Shown: piece by piece, positions 9,204 through 18,782 of the stretch
Position numbering within the stretch: the first letter of the stretch is position 1
Layout of the letters: every line of letters starts with the position of its first letter
Assembly (NCBI RefSeq): GCF_003182255.1
Contig: NZ_QGTQ01000007.1
Span: 1-64,000 of the forward strand
Reading direction: 5' to 3'
Source of the DNA: Paenibacillus cellulosilyticus
GTDB taxonomy: Bacteria; Bacillota; Bacilli; Paenibacillales; Paenibacillaceae
Length of the DNA: 64,000 bases
Program-made: the position numbers and the translations under genes
The notes under the pieces: generated by a model
The model's database searches: none
The model's input: the letters and a program-made list of their open reading frames with translations, nothing else
Told to the model about the DNA's origin: nothing

Positions 9204-10493
9204 ATGCGGATTATGCGTGCAGAGCAGTTCAATATTGATCGGCAGGTCGAATACGGCACTCCTGAGCAAAATGAAGCGGTCAAATCGATCGTTGAAGCGA
9301 TTCGAACCGAAGGTGATGCAGCGCTGCTGCGTCTGACGGAGCAGTTCGACCGCGTGAAGCTGGATGCGTCCTCGCTTCGCGTAACTGAAGCTGAAATTCA
9401 AGCAGCGTACGATAAGGTCGACGCTGATTTTCTCGTTGCCATTCGCGAAGCTGCGGCAAACGTGCGTACATTCCATGAGAAGCAAATGCGCAATTCGTGG
9501 ATCGATATGCAGCCAGACGGCACGATGCTCGGCCAGGTACTGCGTCCGCTTAAGCGTGTCGGCGTATACGTACCAGGCGGCAAAGCGGCATACCCTTCGT
9601 CGGTACTCATGAACGTGATTCCAGCTCAAGTTGCAGGGGTACCTGAGATCGTCATGGTAACACCTCCGGCAACGGGTGGTCAGGAAGGCATTAACCCGTA
9701 CATTCTGGTCGCAGCAGCGGAAGCTGGCGTGAAGGAAATGTATCGGATCGGCGGGGCGCAAGCGGTAGCCGCATTGGCATACGGAACGGATACGATTGCG
9801 CCAGTCGACAAAATTACAGGACCAGGCAACATCTACGTTGCACTCGCGAAGCGTGCCGTGTTCGGCGTTGTCGACATCGACAGCATCGCAGGGCCAAGTG
9901 AAATAGCCGTCCTCGCAGATGACTCGGCAGACGCTTCTTATGTAGCGGCTGACCTTCTCTCGCAAGCCGAGCATGATGAGATGGCTTCTGCTGTACTCGT
10001 TACAGCTTCGGAGACACTCGCTGAAGCCGTTGCTGCTGAAGTAGAGCGTCAGCTCGCACTGCTGCCACGCGAAGCGATCGCTCGCAGCTCGATCGACAAC
10101 TACGGTGCAGTGCTGCTCGTCGATTCGCTCGATGCAGGCATCGACATCATCAACCGTATGGCGCCAGAGCACTTGGAGGTGCTCACGGCTGACCCAATGG
10201 CGCTGCTCGCGCGTATCGAGAACGCAGGCGCGATCTTCCTGGGACCATACAGCTCGGAGCCAGTGGGCGATTACTTCGCCGGCCCGAACCACATCCTGCC
10301 GACGAACGGCACGGCACGGTTCTCATCGCCAGTCAACGTCGACGACTTCCTCAAGAAGTCGAGCCTGATCTACTACAGCAAAGAGGCGCTTCTCGCCAAC
10401 GGCAGCAAAATCATGACGCTCGCCCGCCACGAAGGCCTCGAAGGCCACGCCCGCGCCATCGAAATCCGCCTTGAAAGAGAAGGCGGCAAGTAA
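9204..10493 (+). CDS. hisD: Histidinol dehydrogenase
   Basis: Catalyses the last two steps, L-histidinol to histidine with two NAD. The protein has 429 residues. The family signature runs from about residue 225 ([29 protein letters not shown]), preceded by [16 protein letters not shown]. The catalytic Glu/His pair falls in MAPEHLEVL near residue 325. The ATG at 9204 sits 9 nt after GGGGG; ATG 9195 directly abuts that run and is less likely. Codon use shifts to many C-ending codons in its second half. It lies 106 bp after hisG. Confidence 0.95.
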   Translation: MRIMRAEQFNIDRQVEYGTPEQNEAVKSIVEAIRTEGDAALLRLTEQFDRVKLDASSLRVTEAEIQAAYDKVDADFLVAIREAAANVRTFHEKQMRNSWIDMQPDGTMLGQVLRPLKRVGVYVPGGKAAYPSSVLMNVIPAQVAGVPEIVMVTPPATGGQEGINPYILVAAAEAGVKEMYRIGGAQAVAALAYGTDTIAPVDKITGPGNIYVALAKRAVFGVVDIDSIAGPSEIAVLADDSADASYVAADLLSQAEHDEMASAVLVTASETLAEAVAAEVERQLALLPREAIARSSIDNYGAVLLVDSLDAGIDIINRMAPEHLEVLTADPMALLARIENAGAIFLGPYSSEPVGDYFAGPNHILPTNGTARFSSPVNVDDFLKKSSLIYYSKEALLANGSKIMTLARHEGLEGHARAIEIRLEREGGK

Positions 10494-10893
10494 GAAGCCA
10501 CTGGCTTCACTTGCACTTGTACTTGCACTTGCACTTTAGCTTGCGCCGACACTGGCACACAGCAGCTCATAAGCTGACCACTGATGGGTACAGCCAGTAC
10601 CATCAGGTGCTTCCGCGCGGCGAGCTATGCGTGCCAAGCGCACCAAACCTATATAAAAAGTGCTGAGCCAGACGTATGCACCACCGCGAACAAGAGCGGA
10701 GAGTGCGGAATCACTCCGGAGAAACGTAGTGCTCGCCTTTGTCACTCGGATTGTCACCCTATCTGAATTTATAAGTTCAGAACAATCCGAGGACAACAGC
10801 GATCGTAGGAGTGATCCGCGCTCGGAGCGGGTTCGAACTCAAAAATAACGAATTATAAACTAATATATCTTTAATCAAAGTGAGGTCAAAAAA
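10494..10893 (+). other. 400-bp structured spacer between hisD and hisB
   Basis: No gene is seen. It begins with a GAAGCC-ACTG-GGCTTC-like hairpin and a run of ACTTGC hexamers (10508-10537). A long stem CTGATGGGTAC/GTACCATCAG lies near 10580-10606 and a nested one, CGGATTGT..ACAATCCG enclosing CTGAA/TTCAG, at 10748-10793. A weak promoter (TTCGAA at 10832, 16 bp, TATAAA at 10854) may feed hisB. The other junctions after hisB are tight, so this gap splits the operon. Confidence 0.6.
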
Positions 10894-11493
10894 ATGTCCG
10901 AAATCGTACAACGCGCAGCCCAAGTGGCGCGCAAAACCAACGAAACTGATATTAAACTTTCTCTGGGCGTCGACGGCAGTGGCCAAGTCAACCTCGAAAC
11001 CGACGTGCCTTTCCTTAACCATATGCTCGACCTGTTCGCGAAGCACGGCCAGTTCGACTTGACGGTCGATGCACGCGGAGACGTAGAGATCGACGATCAC
11101 CACACCGTCGAAGACATCGGCATCTGCCTCGGCCAGACGCTGGCAACGGCACTTGGCGACAAGCGCGGCATCAAACGTTACGCGAGTGTATTCGTCCCAA
11201 TGGACGAGGCGCTGGCACAGGTTGTGATCGACTTGAGCAACCGTCCGCATTTTGAATACCGTGCAGAATATCCATCGCAGCAAGTGGGCAGCTTCTCCAC
11301 CGAGCTTGTAGAAGAGTTCCTCTGGAAGTTCGCGCTTGAAGCACGTATGACGCTGCACGTCATCGTTCACTACGGTAAGAACACGCACCACATGATCGAA
11401 GCCGTCTTCAAAGCGCTTGGACGCGCACTGGACGAAGCAACTAGCATTGATCCACGCGTACAAGGAGTGCCTTCGACGAAAGGGGTGCTGTAA
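10894..11493 (+). CDS. hisB: Imidazoleglycerol-phosphate dehydratase
   Basis: Dehydrates imidazoleglycerol phosphate to imidazole-acetol phosphate, step six of histidine synthesis. At 199 residues it has the two metal-binding His motifs, DDHHTVEDIGICLGQ near residue 70 and HHMIEAVFKALGRAL near 170. It is the monofunctional Gram-positive form, without the fused phosphatase of enterobacteria; hisJ at 13.7 kb supplies that activity. Ribosome site AAGTGAGG lies about 10 nt before the ATG. Confidence 0.96.
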   Translation: MSEIVQRAAQVARKTNETDIKLSLGVDGSGQVNLETDVPFLNHMLDLFAKHGQFDLTVDARGDVEIDDHHTVEDIGICLGQTLATALGDKRGIKRYASVFVPMDEALAQVVIDLSNRPHFEYRAEYPSQQVGSFSTELVEEFLWKFALEARMTLHVIVHYGKNTHHMIEAVFKALGRALDEATSIDPRVQGVPSTKGVL

Positions 11494-11496
11494 CCG

Positions 11497-12111
11497 ATGA
11501 TCGCCATTATCGATTATGGCATGGGCAACCTGCACAGCGTAAGCAAAGCGGTCGAACGTCTCGGCTTCGACTTCGTCATCACGGCTGACCCTGATCAGAT
11601 TCTCGCGGCAGACGGTGCGATTCTTCCTGGCGTTGGCGCTTTCGGCGACGCGATGGACAATCTCCGTGAGACGGGGATGGATGAGGTTACGAAGCAGTTC
11701 ATCGCAACGGGCAAGCCGCTGCTCGGCATCTGCCTCGGCATGCAGCTGCTGTTCAGCGAGAGCGAGGAGTACGGAAACCACAAAGGGCTGGATCTGCTGC
11801 CGGGCCGCGTCGTACGTTTCCAAGGCGACTACAAGGTTCCGCACATGGGCTGGAACAAGCTCTCGTTCAATCAATCTTCGCCGTTGTTCGAAGGTCTTGA
11901 AGAAGGGCATGTCTATTTTGTCCACTCGTATCATGTGAAACCGGAGCTTGCAAGCGATTTGCTCGCAACCGTTGATTATCATCAGCAAGTGACTGCCATC
12001 GTCGGACGCAAGAATGTGTACGGCATGCAGTTCCACCCGGAGAAAAGCGGCGATCTCGGCATGCAGCTGCTTGGCAACTTCCTTAAGCTGACGGTAGCGG
12101 CATCCGTATAA
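11497..12111 (+). CDS. hisH: Imidazole glycerol phosphate synthase glutaminase subunit
   Basis: Class I glutamine amidotransferase that feeds ammonia to HisF. In its 204 residues the nucleophile lies in GICLGMQLLF (Cys near residue 78) and the catalytic His/Glu in MQFHPEKSG near 182. The oxyanion strand NLHSV is near the N-terminus. It starts 3 bp after the hisB stop. The next gene is hisF, not hisA. Confidence 0.96.
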   Translation: MIAIIDYGMGNLHSVSKAVERLGFDFVITADPDQILAADGAILPGVGAFGDAMDNLRETGMDEVTKQFIATGKPLLGICLGMQLLFSESEEYGNHKGLDLLPGRVVRFQGDYKVPHMGWNKLSFNQSSPLFEGLEEGHVYFVHSYHVKPELASDLLATVDYHQQVTAIVGRKNVYGMQFHPEKSGDLGMQLLGNFLKLTVAASV

Positions 12112-12163
12112 GAACCGAATATCGCATTTCATACAATAGATAAACCGGAGAGGAGAGATCAGC

Positions 12164-12922
12164 ATGTTGGCCAAAAGAATTATTCCGTGCCTCGATGTGA
12201 AGGACGGCCGCGTCGTGAAGGGTGTCAACTTCGTTAATCTTCGCGATGCTGGCGACCCCGTCGAGCTGGCGGCAACGTATGACCGCGAAGGCGCAGACGA
12301 GCTCGTGTTCCTCGATATCTCGGCTTCCGTCGAAGGACGGGCAACGATGGTCGAGGTCGTTAAGCGGACGGCTGGCGAAATTACGATTCCATTCACCGTT
12401 GGCGGAGGCATCTCGCATGTCGACGATATGAAGCGGCTGCTGCGCGCAGGCGCGGACAAAATCGGCATTAATACAGCAGCAATCCGTAACCCGCAGCTTA
12501 TTGCAGACGGCGCGCACAAGTTCGGCTCGCAGTGCATCGTCGTAGCAATTGACGCGAAGTTCAACCCAGAGTGGGGCGAGTGGGAAGTGTTCACGCACGG
12601 CGGCCGCAATGGTACGGGCATCAAAGCGCTGGAGTGGGCGCGCGAAGCGGAGCGTCTTGGCGCGGGTGAAATTTTGCTGACGAGCATGGACGCAGACGGA
12701 ACGAAGGACGGCTTCGACGTGAAGCTGACCAGAGCGGTATCGGAGCTCGTGAGCATTCCGGTTATCGCATCCGGCGGTGCGGGCCGTGTTGAGCATTTCC
12801 ACGACGTATTCGCGGAGGGCAAGGCTGATGCAGGCCTTGCAGCGACCATTTTCCACTATAAAGAAATGACGATTCAAGAAGTGAAGGACGATTTGCGGCG
12901 CAAGGGAGTGGAAGTACGATGA
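12164..12922 (+). CDS. hisF: Imidazole glycerol phosphate synthase cyclase subunit
   Basis: TIM-barrel lyase that joins PRFAR with ammonia from HisH, making IGP and AICAR. In 252 residues the first catalytic Asp is in [18 protein letters not shown] (Asp11) and the second in [16 protein letters not shown]. The phosphate loops FTVGGGI and IASGGAG are present. The sequence is clearly HisF and not HisA, whose N-terminus would read PAIDIKDGKCVRL-like. RBS GAGAGGAGAG. The stop overlaps hisIE by 4 nt. Confidence 0.97.
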   Translation: MLAKRIIPCLDVKDGRVVKGVNFVNLRDAGDPVELAATYDREGADELVFLDISASVEGRATMVEVVKRTAGEITIPFTVGGGISHVDDMKRLLRAGADKIGINTAAIRNPQLIADGAHKFGSQCIVVAIDAKFNPEWGEWEVFTHGGRNGTGIKALEWAREAERLGAGEILLTSMDADGTKDGFDVKLTRAVSELVSIPVIASGGAGRVEHFHDVFAEGKADAGLAATIFHYKEMTIQEVKDDLRRKGVEVR

Positions 12923-13623
12923 GCGGCAACACGAACACAGCAGTGCTGCCTTACGAAGAGCTGCAGCAGAAGATCAAGTGGGATAAGGATGGTCTCGTAG
13001 CGGCTATCGTGCAGGATGCGGTAAGCAAAGAAGTGGTCATGCTGGCTTACATGAACGCAGAATCGCTCAAGCTGTCGATCGAGAGCGGCGAGACATGGTT
13101 CTGGAGCCGTTCGCGCAGCGAACTGTGGCACAAAGGCGCAACAAGCGGTCATACGCAGCCAATCCGTTCCATACATTATGACTGTGATGCAGACACCTTG
13201 CTCGTGCGGGTCGATCAAAACGGCGCAGCCTGCCATACGGGCCGTTACTCCTGCTTTTTCAACCCGATTGTTGAAGATGCGCCAGCAGTCGAGTCCGATG
13301 CGGCACAAGGCGACCGCTTCCGTATGCTCAACGAGCTGGAAGCGATTATCTCGAAGCGTTATGCAGAGCGGCCGGAGGGTGCTTACACGACGTACCTGTT
13401 CGAGAAGGGTCTGGACAAAATTTTAAAAAAATTCGGCGAAGAGTCGATCGAAGTCGTCATTGCAGCGAAAAATGGTGACAACGAAGAGCTCCGCAGTGAA
13501 ACGAGCGATCTGCTGTTCCACCTGATGGTATTGCTTCGAGAACGTGGTATTTCGCTCGATGAGGTTATGGCAGAGCTCGGCAAGCGCCATAATAAACCAA
13601 CGACGAACAAAATGAATCGTTAA
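12919..13623 (+). CDS. hisI: Bifunctional phosphoribosyl-AMP cyclohydrolase / phosphoribosyl-ATP pyrophosphatase
   Basis: Carries out steps two and three of histidine synthesis in one chain. Residues ~15-120 are the HisI domain with the Zn/Mg motifs [20 protein letters not shown] and RYSCFF. Residues ~135-230 are the HisE MazG-like domain with [19 protein letters not shown] and the acidic ExxDxxxH-like end. The total is 234 residues, a usual size for HisIE. The start ATGA overlaps hisF. Confidence 0.96.
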   Translation: MSGNTNTAVLPYEELQQKIKWDKDGLVAAIVQDAVSKEVVMLAYMNAESLKLSIESGETWFWSRSRSELWHKGATSGHTQPIRSIHYDCDADTLLVRVDQNGAACHTGRYSCFFNPIVEDAPAVESDAAQGDRFRMLNELEAIISKRYAERPEGAYTTYLFEKGLDKILKKFGEESIEVVIAAKNGDNEELRSETSDLLFHLMVLLRERGISLDEVMAELGKRHNKPTTNKMNR

Positions 13624-13682
13624 TGGTGTTCAACCGTATGAAAGCACGAAAGCACGGAAGCACGGAAGGGGAAACCGAGCAC

Positions 13683-14489
13683 ATGCTAATCGATTACCAT
13701 ACGCACCATGAGCGGTGCGGCCATGCGGTCGGCAAGCTGGAGGAATACATCCAGCAGGGCATCGCGATCGGCCTGCAGCAAATCGGAGTATCGGACCATA
13801 TGCCGCTGCTGCACGTCAATCCTGACGAGTACTACCCAGAGATGGCGATGCCGATGGATGAACTGCCCCGTTATGTCGAAGAAGCGTTCGCGCTGAAGGA
13901 CAAGTATAAGGGACAGATCGATGTCCGCGTCGGCTTGGAAGGCGATTATATCGAAGGTTCCGAGGAACAGATCGAGACAATCGTGAATGCGTATCCGTGG
14001 GATTACGTGATTGGCTCGGTTCATTTTCTAGGAACATGGGATATTACGGACTTCCGTCAGACGCACGGCTGGGAAGGCCGCGATCCGATGCAGGTGTACG
14101 AGCAGTATTATGATGCAGTCATCAAGGCAGCGAATACAGGGTTCTACGATTATATCGGTCATATCGATGTAATCAAGCGCTTCGGCTTCAAACCAGCGGG
14201 TGACGTAACCCATCTGGAGAATGCTGCGCTGGAGGCTGTACGCAGGAACGACCTAGCGATTGAACTGAACGCATCGGGACTTCGTCATGCATGCGCAGAG
14301 ATGTTCCCAGGCAAACGGATGCTCGATTATGCAAGACAACTCGACATTCCGATTACAATCGGCTCGGATGCGCATCAGCCCGCTAGATTGGCCGAATACT
14401 TGGATCAAGCGCGAGCGCGGTTGAAAGAAGCAGGTTTTACACAGCTGGCGACGTTTGAGCGCCGAATTAGAACGATGGTCGATTTTTGA
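13683..14489 (+). CDS. hisJ: Histidinol-phosphatase, PHP family
   Basis: Removes phosphate from histidinol phosphate. The PHP-fold metal ligands are seen as DYHTHHERCGH at the N-terminus, SDHMPL near residue 38, GLEGDYIEG near 80 and GSDAHQPARL near 225. The start at 13683 follows GGAAGGGG and gives 268 residues, the size of B. subtilis HisJ. The frame is open back to 13623 through a run of AGCACGAA-type repeats, probably not translated. Its place at the end of the his operon supports the role over other PHP phosphatases. Confidence 0.9.
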   Translation: MLIDYHTHHERCGHAVGKLEEYIQQGIAIGLQQIGVSDHMPLLHVNPDEYYPEMAMPMDELPRYVEEAFALKDKYKGQIDVRVGLEGDYIEGSEEQIETIVNAYPWDYVIGSVHFLGTWDITDFRQTHGWEGRDPMQVYEQYYDAVIKAANTGFYDYIGHIDVIKRFGFKPAGDVTHLENAALEAVRRNDLAIELNASGLRHACAEMFPGKRMLDYARQLDIPITIGSDAHQPARLAEYLDQARARLKEAGFTQLATFERRIRTMVDF

Positions 14490-14575
14490 ATTCTGCTGTA
14501 ATCGATGTATAATGAATATTGTCGAACAAGCAGTGTACGTAAAATTATAGTGGTTCAAACGCTCAGGAGGGTATC

Positions 14576-15526
14576 ATGTTAAGCGACAAGTTGCGTATTT
14601 TTTCGGGTTCCTCGAACCCGAAATTGGCCGAGAAGATTGCGGAGGAGCTAGGGCTCAAGCTCGGCGCCATCAAGCTGTCCCGGTTCAAAGGCGGCGAGAT
14701 CTATGTCAACTACGAAGAAGGGATCCGGAACTGCGACGTATTTCTTGTACAGTCTCTTTCGCATCCGATTAACGACCATTTTGTCGAGCTGCTCATTATG
14801 ATTGATGCAGCGAAGCGGGCTTCCGCACGGACGATCAACATCATCATGCCACACTACGGCTATGCGCGCCAAGAGCGCAAAGCTGCACCGCGTGAGCCGA
14901 TCTCGGCGAAAATGGTGGCAGACGTTCTGACGACCGTGGGCGCTAACCGCGTTGTGACGATCGATCTGCACGCACCGGCGATTCAAGGCTTCTTCAACAT
15001 TCCGGTTGATCACCTGACGGCGCTCGACTTGATCAGCAACTACCTGAAAAATAAACAAATCAAGAACCCAATCGTTGTTTCGCCGGATGCCGGCCGGGCA
15101 TCGACTGCGGAGATGCTGGCTAACTATCTGGACTGCCCATTCGCGATGATGATCAAGAAGCGTCCAGCGCATAACGAGTCAGTCATTACGCACGTTATCG
15201 GTGATGTAGAAGGCAAAACGCCAATCATCATTGAGGACTTGATTGATACGGGTAGCACGATTATTAATGTCGTTGAGGGACTGAAGGAACGTGGAGCGGA
15301 AGACGTCTACGTATGCGCTACGCATCCGCTGTTCTCTGGCAACGCCCTGCAGCGTTTGGATCACCCGAATATTAAAGAAGTCGTTGTAACGGACTCGATC
15401 GCCCTTCCGGCGCATCGTCCAGAGCGTTACCGCGTACTGTCCGTCGCACCTATGCTGGCGGAAGCAACTCGAATCATTATTGAGGGCGGATCGATTAGTA
15501 CCCTCTTCAAGAACGCTGGCGTATAA
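14576..15526 (+). CDS. prs: Ribose-phosphate pyrophosphokinase (second-type paralogue)
   Basis: Makes PRPP from ribose 5-phosphate and ATP. The 316-residue chain has the Prs N-terminus (IFSGSSNPKLAEKIAEEL), the catalytic-loop region and the PRPP-binding loop IIEDLIDTGSTI near residue 220. The flexible-loop region reads VVSPDAGRASTAEML where canonical Prs has an SPDHGGV-type sequence, so this is probably a diverged paralogue and another prs copy may exist. Its position behind the his genes suggests it supplies PRPP for HisG. RBS CAGGAGGG lies before the ATG. Confidence 0.87.
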   Translation: MLSDKLRIFSGSSNPKLAEKIAEELGLKLGAIKLSRFKGGEIYVNYEEGIRNCDVFLVQSLSHPINDHFVELLIMIDAAKRASARTINIIMPHYGYARQERKAAPREPISAKMVADVLTTVGANRVVTIDLHAPAIQGFFNIPVDHLTALDLISNYLKNKQIKNPIVVSPDAGRASTAEMLANYLDCPFAMMIKKRPAHNESVITHVIGDVEGKTPIIIEDLIDTGSTIINVVEGLKERGAEDVYVCATHPLFSGNALQRLDHPNIKEVVVTDSIALPAHRPERYRVLSVAPMLAEATRIIIEGGSISTLFKNAGV

Positions 15527-15538
15527 GCTGGCAACCAG

Positions 15539-15586
15539 CCGAAAAATCGCGGGCCGCTCCATGCGCTCGCGATTTTTCCGGTTTTT
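15539..15586 (+). terminator. Terminator after prs
   Basis: Stem CCGAAAAATCGCG/CGCGATTTTTCCGG with a GC-rich loop is followed by TTTTT shortly after the stop codon. Confidence 0.85.
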
Positions 15587-15612
15587 CCAGCCTGTAAGGA
15601 TAGGCGGTGCTA

Positions 15613-15621
15613 TGATATAAT
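15613..15621 (+). promoter_or_regulatory. Extended -10 promoter of the TPR gene
   Basis: TGATATAAT is a consensus extended -10 element about 40 bp before the start codon. No clear -35 is visible. Confidence 0.65.
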
Positions 15622-15660
15622 CGTAGCAACATTAAAGGACTACGGGAGGTGCCTTGCATT

Positions 15661-17430
15661 ATGACAAAGAAGCAGCGTGCGGTGGTTTCCGGCAGGCTAG
15701 CAAAAATAATCCCCATTCAATGGGACGCGACGTACTTCTTCGAGCGGGCAGTTCGTTCGCTGGATCGCTATCATTATGACAAGGCACTGAAAAACTTTCG
15801 CCGCGCAGCGCAGTTTGAGCCTGATAATCCAGTGAATCATTGCAATATGGCCGGCATTTTATCAGAGCTTGGCAACTACGAGGAATCGAACCGAATTCTG
15901 AAATGGATCGTCGATGAGCTCGACCCCACGATGACGGAGTGCCATTTCTATATGGCAAACAACTATGCCAACATGGAGATGTATGAGGCGGCTGAAGATT
16001 CGCTTGTCCAGTACTTGGAGGAAGACGACGAAGGCCATTTCATAGACGAAGCGGATGAAATGATGGAGCTGCTTACGTTTGAGCTCGCACGTCCGACAAA
16101 GCAGGCAAACGTCAAATCGCTTGGCGGTATGCGCGAGCATGATCGTGCGCGGATGCTGCTCGAAGAAGGGAAGTTCGCTCAAGCGGTTAAGGTACTTGAG
16201 GATATTGTGCAGCGTTACGAGGATTTCTCCTCGGCACGTAATAATTTGGCGCTTGCCTATTATTATATGGGGCAATTCGACAAAGCCATGGCGACGATCC
16301 TTAAGGTACTGGAGCTCGATGAAGGCAACTTGCATGCGCTGTGCAACTTGGCTATCTTCTATCAGCATCTTGGAGAGAAAGAGAAGCTGGCGGAGCTGCT
16401 GGGACTACTTCGTAAAACGTTTCCGTTTCATCAGGAGCACTCATTCAAGCTGGCCACGACACTCGGCATTCTTGGCGAGCATGAAGGAGCTTACCGACAG
16501 TTCGTTCGACTGGTCCGTACGAGTGGATCTGCGGATGCCAGCGTTTATCATTATGCCGCTGTAGCGGCTTGCCAGACGGGACGGCTTGCGGATGCAGAAC
16601 GCCTATGGCAGCAGTGCCGTGGTTTTGATCCTCAATCTGAGGTCGCGCCGTATTATCTGGATTACTTGGCGGGAGTTCGAGCAAGCGGCGGCCAGCCAGC
16701 ACCAATCAGCTATCATTATCACCTGCCCTTCGAGGAGCAAATGAAGCTGTGGGAGCGACTGCCTGGTGAAATTGTGCCCGAACGATTCAAGAAAGATCCG
16801 CTCGTCCGCTCTTCCTTCTTCTGGGCACTGCGTCACGGTGATCGGCAGACGAAGCTGCAGGTTATTCAAGCGCTTGGCATCATCGGCGATGATGAAGTGA
16901 AGGAAGCGCTGCGGGCGTTCATGAAAGAAGCGGGCGAAGAAGACGATCTGAAGCGGATCGCCTTGCTCGTGCTGCGCTCATTAGGTGAGACGGCACCCAT
17001 TGAAGCGGTCTTCGGCAATGAGGCTACTGTTATTGAGCCGCAGCAAATGCCAACGCGCTTGCCTGTATGGGAAACGAGCTGGCAGGCAGTCTTGGATGAA
17101 GCGCTCAGCCGCATGCGGACAACAGGATATGATCTCGTACAGCAGCATGACCTGCTGACGTTGTGGATTGATTTCTTATCACGTCTGTATCCCGATGTGC
17201 CGAAGCTTGGCAAGGTGCAGGGCTGGGCGGCAGCGCTGGAGTATTGGACGGCAAAGATGCACAGCCGCACGATTTCGTTCGAGGAAGTGTCTAAGAAGTA
17301 CGAGACGTCTGCAGCGACGGTTAGCCGGCATGCGAAGCGGATTGACGAGGTATGCGGCATTCGGGACAAAATGCGTTCGACGAATGCGCTGCTGCAGACG
17401 CATCATATCCACATGAAGGAGCATGATTGA
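15661..17430 (+). CDS. yvcD: Tetratricopeptide-repeat protein (YvcD-like)
   Basis: A 589-residue soluble protein of TPR repeats. Clear units include YDKALKNFRRAAQFEPDNPV near residue 45, a run around 155-240 (ARNNLALAYYYMGQFDKAMA and the next repeat) and one near 300. The middle has a HEAT-like stretch (LQVIQALGIIGDDEVKEALR). The C-terminus carries an HTH-like segment, FEEVSKKYETSAATVSRHAK, which may bind nucleic acid. The function is unknown; B. subtilis yvcD lies in the same place between the his genes and trxB. ATG 15661 is chosen because GGGAGG ends 12 nt upstream. Confidence 0.82.
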   Translation: MTKKQRAVVSGRLAKIIPIQWDATYFFERAVRSLDRYHYDKALKNFRRAAQFEPDNPVNHCNMAGILSELGNYEESNRILKWIVDELDPTMTECHFYMANNYANMEMYEAAEDSLVQYLEEDDEGHFIDEADEMMELLTFELARPTKQANVKSLGGMREHDRARMLLEEGKFAQAVKVLEDIVQRYEDFSSARNNLALAYYYMGQFDKAMATILKVLELDEGNLHALCNLAIFYQHLGEKEKLAELLGLLRKTFPFHQEHSFKLATTLGILGEHEGAYRQFVRLVRTSGSADASVYHYAAVAACQTGRLADAERLWQQCRGFDPQSEVAPYYLDYLAGVRASGGQPAPISYHYHLPFEEQMKLWERLPGEIVPERFKKDPLVRSSFFWALRHGDRQTKLQVIQALGIIGDDEVKEALRAFMKEAGEEDDLKRIALLVLRSLGETAPIEAVFGNEATVIEPQQMPTRLPVWETSWQAVLDEALSRMRTTGYDLVQQHDLLTLWIDFLSRLYPDVPKLGKVQGWAAALEYWTAKMHSRTISFEEVSKKYETSAATVSRHAKRIDEVCGIRDKMRSTNALLQTHHIHMKEHD

Positions 17431-17535
17431 CGCTGCTCGGCCAAGGGTATTCTATGGTGGAATAGCATCGCATAACGGGCTGCTTGCGCGCTTGATGGCG
17501 CCAGGCGGCCCGGCGGTCGATCAGGAGGGCTTACT

Positions 17536-18483
17536 ATGTACAAATCCATTATTATCGGAACGGGTCCATCGGGACTGACGGCTGCCATCTATCTGGCGCG
17601 CGCGAACATGAAACCTCTCGTTATCGAAGGACCGGAGCCAGGCGGACAATTGACGACTACGACGGAAGTGGAGAACTTCCCAGGCTTCCCGGAAGGCATT
17701 ATGGGACCTGAGTTGATGGCGAACATGCGGAAGCAGGCGGAGCGTTTCGGCGCTGAATTCCGGACGGGCTGGGTCAACAGCGTTGATGTAACGCAGCGTC
17801 CTTTCAAGATACAGGTTGAAGGCCAAGGCGAACTGGTAGCGGAGACGCTTATTATCTCGACGGGGGCTTCGGCTAAGTACATCGGCATCCCAGGCGAGAA
17901 GGACAATGTAGGCCGCGGTGTCAGCACTTGTGCCACATGCGACGGATTTTTCTTCCGCGGGAAGAAAATTATCGTTGTTGGCGGCGGCGACTCGGCAATG
18001 GAAGAAGCGAACTTCCTGACTCGCTTCGCAACTGAGGTCGAACTGGTGCACCGCCGTGATGAGCTTCGTGCCTCGAAGATCATGCAGGACCGTGCACGCG
18101 AGAACGAGAAAATCAGCTGGAGCCTCAACAAGACGCCGGTTGAAGTTGTGGCGAACGGCATGGGTGTTACAGCGCTAAAGGTGCGTGACAACGAGACAGG
18201 CGAGGAAGAGCTGCTCGAGACGAGCGGTATTTTCGTAGCCATCGGTCATACACCGAATACAGGCTTCCTCGGCGGTCAGATCGATACGGACGAGCATGGC
18301 TACATTAAGGTGAAGCCGGGCACGACGGAGACCAATGTTCCAGGCGTATTCGCATGCGGCGACGTACAAGATACGAAGTATCGCCAAGCGATTACGGCAG
18401 CGGGAAGCGGCTGTATGGCCGCGCTGGAAGCAGAGAAATTCCTGGACGGTCACATCACCCAGGACTGGAGCGTCTCGCTGTAA
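17536..18483 (+). CDS. trxB: Thioredoxin-disulfide reductase
   Basis: FAD enzyme that reduces thioredoxin with NADPH. In 315 residues the FAD-binding GTGPSGLTAA is at 8-17, the redox pair is C132-A-T-C135, the NADPH site GGGDSAMEEA lies near 155 and the second FAD motif GVFACGDVQD near 275. Ribosome site CAGGAGGG lies upstream. It is about 105 bp behind the TPR gene, as in B. subtilis, and ends in a strong terminator. Confidence 0.97.
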   Translation: MYKSIIIGTGPSGLTAAIYLARANMKPLVIEGPEPGGQLTTTTEVENFPGFPEGIMGPELMANMRKQAERFGAEFRTGWVNSVDVTQRPFKIQVEGQGELVAETLIISTGASAKYIGIPGEKDNVGRGVSTCATCDGFFFRGKKIIVVGGGDSAMEEANFLTRFATEVELVHRRDELRASKIMQDRARENEKISWSLNKTPVEVVANGMGVTALKVRDNETGEEELLETSGIFVAIGHTPNTGFLGGQIDTDEHGYIKVKPGTTETNVPGVFACGDVQDTKYRQAITAAGSGCMAALEAEKFLDGHITQDWSVSL

Positions 18484-18499
18484 TTGAACTAGACTTTAG

Positions 18500-18543
18500 A
18501 CGTCCCTCTTGCGTTAGAATATGGCGCAGGAGGGACGTTTTTC
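18500..18543 (+). terminator. Terminator of trxB
   Basis: Stem ACGTCCCTCTTGCG/CGCAGGAGGGACGT with a 10-base loop is followed by TTTTTC. Confidence 0.93.
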
Positions 18544-18603
18544 ATTGAACGGATGCTGCTAACGAGATGGAGATTGGATTAGCAATTTTTAATCTTTCTA
18601 CTA

Positions 18604-18640
18604 TATAGTTCAACTATAATAGGCGTCTAACAGGACGCCT
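18604..18640. repeat. Palindrome and small hairpin after trxB
   Basis: TATAGTTCAACTATA is a perfect palindrome. It is followed by the hairpin AGGCGTC-TAACAG-GACGCCT. The function is unknown; they sit between the trxB terminator and the dispersed repeat element. Confidence 0.5.
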
Positions 18641-18654
18641 TATCATGTACAACA

Positions 18655-18782
18655 GTAAGCTATGCCCAAGGGGCACGCGATTCTTACGCCACATGTTTGC
18701 AAGCGCGCCTCTGTCCATCCATACGTTTCTCCTTCCGGGGTCCCGGGGTTGGGAAACCCCGGGGGTCCTCCCTAGCAGGGAG
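18655..18782 (+). repeat. Dispersed intergenic repeat, copy A
   Basis: Shares an ordered set of blocks with copies at 37.9 and 38.4 kb: GCTATGCCC-AAGGGGCACGCGA, a 45-60 nt variable part with CTCTGTCC, then CCTTCCGGGGTCC, and finally the hairpin CCTCCCTAGCAGGGAGG. No coding capacity is seen. It leads straight into the 22-bp array. Confidence 0.8.

Noticed and set aside
10777-12849. 690-codon open frame on the minus strand across hisB-hisH-hisF
   Set aside because: It lies antisense to three well-recognised his genes, with no ribosome site and no recognisable domain; it results from codon bias in GC-rich genes.
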